Assembly: GCA_021806045.1 (NCBI GenBank)
Contig: JAJZDI010000001.1
Coordinates: forward strand, 8,518 to 72,517
Direction: 5' to 3'
Source of the DNA: Actinomycetes bacterium
Lineage (GTDB): Bacteria > Actinomycetota > Acidimicrobiia > Acidimicrobiales > RAAP-2
Length of the DNA stretch: 64,000 nt
The translations under genes and the position numbers were made by a program. The notes below the pieces were generated by a model, which was not told the origin of the DNA, searched no databases, and was given only the letters and a program-made list of their open reading frames with translations. The number at the start of each line of letters is the position of its first letter. Within the stretch, counting starts at the first letter, position 1. This document shows positions 59,987 to 64,000 of the stretch, piece by piece.

Positions 59987-60997
59987 TCAGGTGAGGGCGA
60001 ACAGGCGGCGGGCGTTGCCGCCGAGGATCGCTGCCTTGTCGGCGCTGCTTATGGCGAGCCCGTCGACCATCTCGACCGATCGCTCCTCCTGGTCCCATCC
60101 GGCGAAGTTGCACCCGTGCAGCACCCGGTCAGCCCCCTGGGTGCCGACCAGGAACGCCAGCGCATCGGCGCGGTGCACGGCCGAGTCGAAGCTGAGCTGG
60201 GCCCACTGCTCCTCGAACGGCCGGCGCAGCAGCCCCGGCCCCCACGGGCGTTTGGCCAGGCCGGCCTGGAGGCGCCCCATCTGGTAGGGGGCGAACCCCC
60301 CGCCGTGTGCGACGTGGACCGACAGCCCGGGATGGCGGTCGAGCACGCCGCCGAGGAGCAGGTGGGCCACGGCCATCCCCTCGTCGACCAGGAACCCGTA
60401 GAGCACGTCGAGGTCCCAGGGGGCGAACAGGGGGTCGCCGGGGTGGTCCACGGTCCTGGGCGCCGGGTGGACCGCCACCGGCACGCCGAGGCGTTCGTGC
60501 TCGGCCCAGAGCTCCTCGAAGCGGGGATCGGAGAGGGGCACCCCGTCCACGTCCGTGCCGATGTAGGACCCGACCAGGCCGAGGTCGCCGACGGCCCGTC
60601 CGAGCTCTCGTGCCGCCGCCTCCGGGTCCTGCAGGGGGAGGCTGGCGAAGCCGGCGAGCTGGTGATGGGAGCGGGCGATCTCGGCCACCAGGTCGTTGTG
60701 GCGCTGGTTGAAGTCCAAGGCCACCCCGATCGGCTCCCGGTAGAAGTAGGTGATGGGGTTGGGGGAGACGATCTGCCGGTCGATCCCCAGCCGGCCCATG
60801 TGCTCGAGGCGCCGCTCGACGTCGGAGAAGGGACTGTCGACGAAGCGCACGTTCTCGAGCACGTAGCTCCCCGCCCGGAAGAAGTGGACGCCGTCAGGAC
60901 GTACGCCCATCTCGGGTCCGGACGTGCCGCAGCACCCCATGACCCCCGGCAGGAGGATGTGCGAGTGGACGTCGATGACCTCGCGCTGGCTGCTCAT
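59987..60997 (-). CDS. Amidohydrolase-2 family (ACMSD-like) decarboxylase/hydrolase
   Basis: 336 residues from ATG 60997, GAGG upstream; converges on the flavoprotein gene 12 bp away. HxH in IDVHSHILL, GIDRQIVSPNPITYFY, LPLQDPEAAARELGRAV, GVPVAVHPAP, LDRHPGLSVHVAHGGGFAPYQMGRL and C-terminal DRVLHGCNFAGWDQEE, GNARRLFAL. In ACMSD-like enzymes this position is usually GTDYP; here Asn replaces the Asp metal ligand. Usual reactions are decarboxylation of aromatic acids. Confidence 0.85.
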   Translation of the reverse strand: MSSQREVIDVHSHILLPGVMGCCGTSGPEMGVRPDGVHFFRAGSYVLENVRFVDSPFSDVERRLEHMGRLGIDRQIVSPNPITYFYREPIGVALDFNQRHNDLVAEIARSHHQLAGFASLPLQDPEAAARELGRAVGDLGLVGSYIGTDVDGVPLSDPRFEELWAEHERLGVPVAVHPAPRTVDHPGDPLFAPWDLDVLYGFLVDEGMAVAHLLLGGVLDRHPGLSVHVAHGGGFAPYQMGRLQAGLAKRPWGPGLLRRPFEEQWAQLSFDSAVHRADALAFLVGTQGADRVLHGCNFAGWDQEERSVEMVDGLAISSADKAAILGGNARRLFALT

Positions 60998-61049
60998 CGG
61001 AACCTCAGTTCTCGTCGCCGGTCGGCCGCCGTGCCCGGGCGCGGCCCGC

Positions 61050-61553
61050 TCACCGGCGTGCACCTTGCCCGTAGCCGGCACCGGCCAGCCACCGCCCGAT
61101 CTCGGGCTCCACGGCGCGGTCCACGACCTCGATCCACAGACCCGACGGCGTCCGGTGGTAGGCGAACCGGCCCGGTTCTCCGTCCGGCCCAAGGTTGCGT
61201 ACCTCGGCGGCGAACCCACTGGCCTGCAGGCGGTCGACGTCGGTGGCGAAGGCCGACGACCAGTAGCCCACGTGGTTCATGGCCAGGAACCGGGCACCCC
61301 AGATGTCCCCGCTGACCTCTTCGATGAGCTCGACATGGGGGGGACCGTCGACCGAGTACACGGCGAGGAGCTCCGCCGTGCGCCGCTCGCCGGCGACGAG
61401 CACGTCGACCACCCGGGTGGCGACGCTCGCCCACCGGAGCCCGAACGCCTGCGTGTACGCGGCCATGGCGGCGGCGATGTCGTCCACGACGAACCCCGCG
61501 TGGAACAGGTCGAGCCCGCACGGGGTGCCCGGAGGTTCATGCACGCGGATCAC
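61050..61553 (-). CDS. VOC-family (glyoxalase/dioxygenase-fold) protein
   Basis: 167 residues, GTG 61553. Two beta-alpha-beta-beta-beta halves: LDLFHAGFVVDDIAAAMAAYTQAFGLRWASV and MNHVGYWSSAFATDVDRLQASGFAAEV, with metal-ligand-type HAG, HVEL/NHVG and WIEVVD. Might be an epimerase (methylmalonyl-CoA type), dioxygenase or isomerase; not decidable. It reads in the same direction as, and 52 bp ahead of, the amidohydrolase, so they are likely co-transcribed. Confidence 0.82.
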   Translation of the reverse strand: MIRVHEPPGTPCGLDLFHAGFVVDDIAAAMAAYTQAFGLRWASVATRVVDVLVAGERRTAELLAVYSVDGPPHVELIEEVSGDIWGARFLAMNHVGYWSSAFATDVDRLQASGFAAEVRNLGPDGEPGRFAYHRTPSGLWIEVVDRAVEPEIGRWLAGAGYGQGARR

Positions 61554-61630
61554 ATCCCGATCTCATGGGAGCAATCTACGCGGATAAATCTCAATCTGTC
61601 CAGACCGTATGCACACATTTCCTGTGAATC

Positions 61631-61654
61631 TATAGCGATCCGATCAACGCTATA
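61631..61654. promoter_or_regulatory. Inverted repeat/operator candidate in the MFS-VOC divergent region
   Basis: TATAGCG-N10-CGCTATA, a perfect 7-bp inverted repeat in an AT-rich island unlike the surrounding GC-rich DNA. Its right arm runs into TATATAGAAA, a -10-like box seven bases before TTG 61664. It is therefore placed to control the MFS gene and possibly the divergent VOC gene. Confidence 0.5.
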
Positions 61655-61675
61655 TAGAAAGTATTGACGCGCCCA

Positions 61676-63511
61676 ATGTTCAGAAACAATGCCAGCAGGA
61701 TCAGCGAGGGGGTGGACCACCGTTATAAGTGGATCGCCCTGTCCAACACCACCCTCGGCGTCCTGATCGCGCAGATCGACGCGTCGATCGTCCTCATCGC
61801 GCTCCCCAACATCTTCCGGGGCATCCACATGGACCCGCTCCAGCGGGCCAACAGCTTCTACCTGTTGTGGATGATCCTCGGGTTCCTCGTCGTCACCAGC
61901 GTGCTGGTCGTGAGCGTCGGGCGGCTGGGCGACATGTACGGGCGGGTCCGCATGTACAACGCGGGGTTCGCCATCTACACCGTGTTCTCCCTCCTCCTCT
62001 CCGTGACGTGGGCATCGGGTCGCGCTGGTGCCATCTGGCTGCTCGTCATGCGGGTGTTCCAGGGTGTCGGGGCGGCATTTCTCTTGGCGAACGCAGCTGC
62101 AATCCTCACCGATGCATTCCCATCCCACGAGCGGGGTATGGCGCTCGGTCTGAACCAGATCGCCTCGGTGGCGGGCCTGTTCATCGGACTGCTCGTCGGG
62201 GGGCTCCTGGCGCCGGTCAACTGGCGCCTCATCTTCCTGGTGTCGGTGCCGGTGGGTGTCTTCGGGACACTCTGGGCCTACGTGAAGCTCCGGGAGCTGG
62301 GCCGTGTCCGGAGGGAGCCGATCGACTGGGCGGGCAATGTCGCGTTCGCTGCCGGCCTGGTGCTCCTCATGGCCGGCATGACCTACGGGATCGAACCGTC
62401 CGGCCGCCATTCCATGGGCTGGTCGAGTCCGTGGGTGGTCGGTGCCATCGCCGGCGGCACGGCGCTCCTGGCCGTGTTCGTCGTTCTCGAGCGGCACACG
62501 GACCATCCCATGTTCGACCTCGGCCTGCTGCGCATCCGGGCCTTCGCCGGGGGTCTGGCGTCCAACTACCTGGTCTCGCTCGGCCGGGGCGGCCTGATGT
62601 TCATCCTGATCATCTGGCTCCAGGGCGTCTGGCTGCCGCTCCACGGTGTGGACTTCGCCCGGACGCCCCTGTGGGCGGGAGTGGCCCTCATCCCCATGAT
62701 CCTCGGGTTCGTGGTGGCGGGCCCGCTCTTCGGCGTGCTCACCGACCGGTTCGGTGCGCGGGCGATCGCGACGGGCGGGGCACTGGGCACGGCGGCGACC
62801 TTCGTGGCCTTCGACCGCATACCGGTCGACTTCCCCTACCCCGCGTTCGCCGTCCTGTTGTTCGCCAATGCGCTTGCCGTGGGCGCCTTCGTGGTCTCCA
62901 ACCGGGCTGCCGTCATGAACAGCCTGCCCGCCCGGTACCGCGGCGTCGGGTCGGGCATGAACCAGACGGCCCAGAGCACCGCCCAGGTCCTCTCGATCGG
63001 CATCTTCTTCACCCTGATGGTCGTCGGGATGGAGCACCGGCTACCGGGGACGCTGGCCCGCGGGCTGGCCGCACAGGGCGTGCCCTCCCCGGCCGCAGTC
63101 CACGTGGCCCACCTGCCGCCGGTGTCGATGCTGCTGTCCGCGTTCCTCGGGTACAACCCGATGCACCACCTGCTCGGGGCGGCCACCCTTGCCCACCTCC
63201 CGGCCGGCCGGGCCTCGGTGGTGACGGGTCGCCGGTTCCTGCCCTCGCTCATCGAGGGACCGTTCCGCCAAGGACTCCACGACGCGTTCGTGTTCGGGAT
63301 GGTCGTGTGCCTGGTGGCTGCGGCCGCCTCGTGGTCTCGCGGCCGCCATGTCCACGGGCCGGCGACGGGTGACGGCCCCGCGCCCCGACATGACGAGCGC
63401 ACGGTGGAGGCGCGATCGCCGGCGCCGGCGGAGTCGGCGCCGGCGGAGTCGGCAGCGGCAGCGGCAGCGGCAGCGGCAGCGGCAGACGGCGAACATGCCG
63501 GTCGGGCCTGA
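61676..63511 (+). CDS. MFS transporter, DHA2-type 14-helix, with low-complexity C-terminus
   Basis: 611 residues from ATG 61676; TTG 61664 extends it four residues. DHA2 signatures: QIDASIVLIALPNIF in helix 1, motif A GRLGDMYGRVRMYN, RVFQGVGAAFLLANAAAIL, motif C-like LNQIASVAGLFIGLLVGGLLAPVNWRLIF. About 14 hydrophobic helices. The last ~50 residues (EARSPAPAESAPAESAAAA..., then DGEHAGRA) are Ala/Glu/Ser/Pro low complexity encoded by a GGCAGC repeat. A -10-like box lies so close that a leaderless or very short leader transcript is possible. Confidence 0.88.
   Translation: MFRNNASRISEGVDHRYKWIALSNTTLGVLIAQIDASIVLIALPNIFRGIHMDPLQRANSFYLLWMILGFLVVTSVLVVSVGRLGDMYGRVRMYNAGFAIYTVFSLLLSVTWASGRAGAIWLLVMRVFQGVGAAFLLANAAAILTDAFPSHERGMALGLNQIASVAGLFIGLLVGGLLAPVNWRLIFLVSVPVGVFGTLWAYVKLRELGRVRREPIDWAGNVAFAAGLVLLMAGMTYGIEPSGRHSMGWSSPWVVGAIAGGTALLAVFVVLERHTDHPMFDLGLLRIRAFAGGLASNYLVSLGRGGLMFILIIWLQGVWLPLHGVDFARTPLWAGVALIPMILGFVVAGPLFGVLTDRFGARAIATGGALGTAATFVAFDRIPVDFPYPAFAVLLFANALAVGAFVVSNRAAVMNSLPARYRGVGSGMNQTAQSTAQVLSIGIFFTLMVVGMEHRLPGTLARGLAAQGVPSPAAVHVAHLPPVSMLLSAFLGYNPMHHLLGAATLAHLPAGRASVVTGRRFLPSLIEGPFRQGLHDAFVFGMVVCLVAAAASWSRGRHVHGPATGDGPAPRHDERTVEARSPAPAESAPAESAAAAAAAAAAADGEHAGRA
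63451..63485. repeat. GGCAGC hexanucleotide microsatellite
   Basis: Five to six head-to-tail copies of GGCAGC encode part of the Ala run at the MFS C-terminus. Just before it, a 15-bp unit containing GGAGTCGGCGCCGGC is tandemly repeated (about 63421-63450). The region can slip in length without altering frame. Confidence 0.85.
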
Positions 63512-63515
63512 CGAG

Positions 63516-63532
63516 CGGGCCCGAACGGCCCG
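63516..63532. terminator. Hairpin between convergent MFS and TetR genes
   Basis: CGGGCC-CGAAC-GGCCCG, a perfect 6-bp stem with five-base loop, four bases after the MFS stop and just before the TetR 3' end. No T-tract. Confidence 0.45.
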
Positions 63533-63536
63533 GCCC

Positions 63537-64000
63537 CTAGGCGCCGGCCGGCGTCCCGGTGGCGCTCGCCAGGGCTCCCGTCGCCATCTGGCGCAGGAGC
63601 CCCGACATTGCGGTGCGGTCGAGGCGGGCGCTGTGGGGCGTGGAGTTGATGAGGCCGAACACGGCATGGGCGGCGGCCCGTGCCGTGTCGTCGTCCACCG
63701 GACGGTACAGGGCGCGGATGGCGTCCACCCAGATCTCGACGTACTGGCGCTGGAGCCTGCGCACCGTCCGCTGCTCGGGGCCGGTCAGGCTGGCCAGGTC
63801 CCGGCTCTGGACGGTGATGAGGGCCGGGTTCTCCAGGGCGAAGGAGACGTGCCAGTCGATCAGGGAGTCGAGGGCCCCCTCCGGGTCGACGGCGGCCTCG
63901 ACCCGTACCCGGCCGCCGTCGAGCAACGAGCGGCTGATCCCGACCAGCAGGGCGGCCAGCACGGCGTCCTTGCTCTCGAAGTAGCGGTAGAGGGCCGGGC
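63537..64000 (-). CDS. TetR-family regulator, partial at right edge
   Basis: The frame is open to the right edge, so the N-terminal part of the DNA-binding domain is missing. The visible start reads ALYRYFESKDAVLAALLVG, the end of the TetR helix-turn-helix (GxxYRYFxSK). The remainder is the ligand-binding domain: DSLIDWHVSFALENPALITVQSRDL, LQRQYVEIWVDAIRALYRPVDDDTARAAAHAVFGLINSTPHSARLDR. It may regulate the convergent MFS transporter gene or genes beyond the window. Confidence 0.85.
   Translation of the reverse strand, partial: PALYRYFESKDAVLAALLVGISRSLLDGGRVRVEAAVDPEGALDSLIDWHVSFALENPALITVQSRDLASLTGPEQRTVRRLQRQYVEIWVDAIRALYRPVDDDTARAAAHAVFGLINSTPHSARLDRTAMSGLLRQMATGALASATGTPAGA

Overview
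The window is high-GC actinobacterial chromosome with short intergenic gaps, many GTG/TTG starts, start/stop overlaps and long co-directional runs. Several genes are actinobacterial in flavour: a DUF4193 zinc-ribbon protein, a ClpX-type C4 zinc-finger/HTH protein, an F420/FMN luciferase-like oxidoreductase and DrrAB-type exporters. The left-edge gene encodes 42-residue [19 protein letters not shown] repeats, which are especially frequent in Acidimicrobiia. My best guess is an acidimicrobial or related uncultured actinobacterium (inference). I see no rRNA, tRNA, CRISPR array, transposase or phage gene.

Region 1 (1-11.7 kb) is mixed housekeeping and envelope content: a repeat-rich secreted protein, an SRPBCC protein, a DUF4389 membrane protein, a nitronate monooxygenase-like flavoprotein, a DUF2493/SLOG protein, a kelch-type lipoprotein, a DrrAB-type ABC exporter, a P-type cation ATPase and a zinc-finger/HTH protein.

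Region 2 (11.8-21.3 kb, all minus strand) is one eight-gene run read from right to left: sugar-type ABC ATPase, two permeases, a lipoprotein solute-binding protein, an OmpR-type response regulator, a sensor kinase, a VIT1/CCC1-like membrane transporter and a fused EtfB-EtfA flavoprotein. Most junctions overlap or are only a few bases long. This links sugar uptake, signalling, probable metal transport and electron transfer in an unusual way.

Region 3 (21.6-29 kb) has a threonine aldolase, a phosphodiester-glycosidase-type lipoprotein, a TetR regulator, an enolase-superfamily enzyme, an HhH protein, an acidic DUF4193 protein and a phosphoribosyltransferase/hydrolase fusion.

Region 4 (29-63.5 kb) looks like a large catabolic island for an unidentified organic substrate. 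It contains a minus-strand operon (SDR, small ferredoxin, luciferase-like oxidoreductase, Dabb protein, amidohydrolase, SDR). Divergent from it are an amidohydrolase and a tightly overlapping plus-strand operon (two SDRs, ThuA-like protein, P450, TIM-barrel protein, second P450, MFS exporter). Then come a TrmB-type regulator divergent from a 1193-residue indolepyruvate:ferredoxin oxidoreductase-type enzyme, a LIV-type ABC importer with an alpha-hydroxy-acid oxidase, a PanE-type reductase, a class II aldolase, two more SDRs, a flavin reductase-type protein, another amidohydrolase, a VOC protein and a second MFS transporter.

The most interesting observation is a 20-bp imperfect palindrome of the form GTnGTyA-N6-TGACnAC in four separate promoter regions of the island (33934, 43841, 47817 and 58394). 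In two of them it overlaps a TTGACA/TTGACG-type -35 box. This suggests one regulon, with the TrmB-family protein at 42882-43733 as the natural candidate regulator. The gene content suggests import by the LIV transporter, oxidation by P450/ferredoxin and SDRs, hydrolysis and retro-aldol steps, then oxidation of a 2-hydroxy acid to a 2-oxo acid and on to an acyl-CoA. The substrate is unknown.
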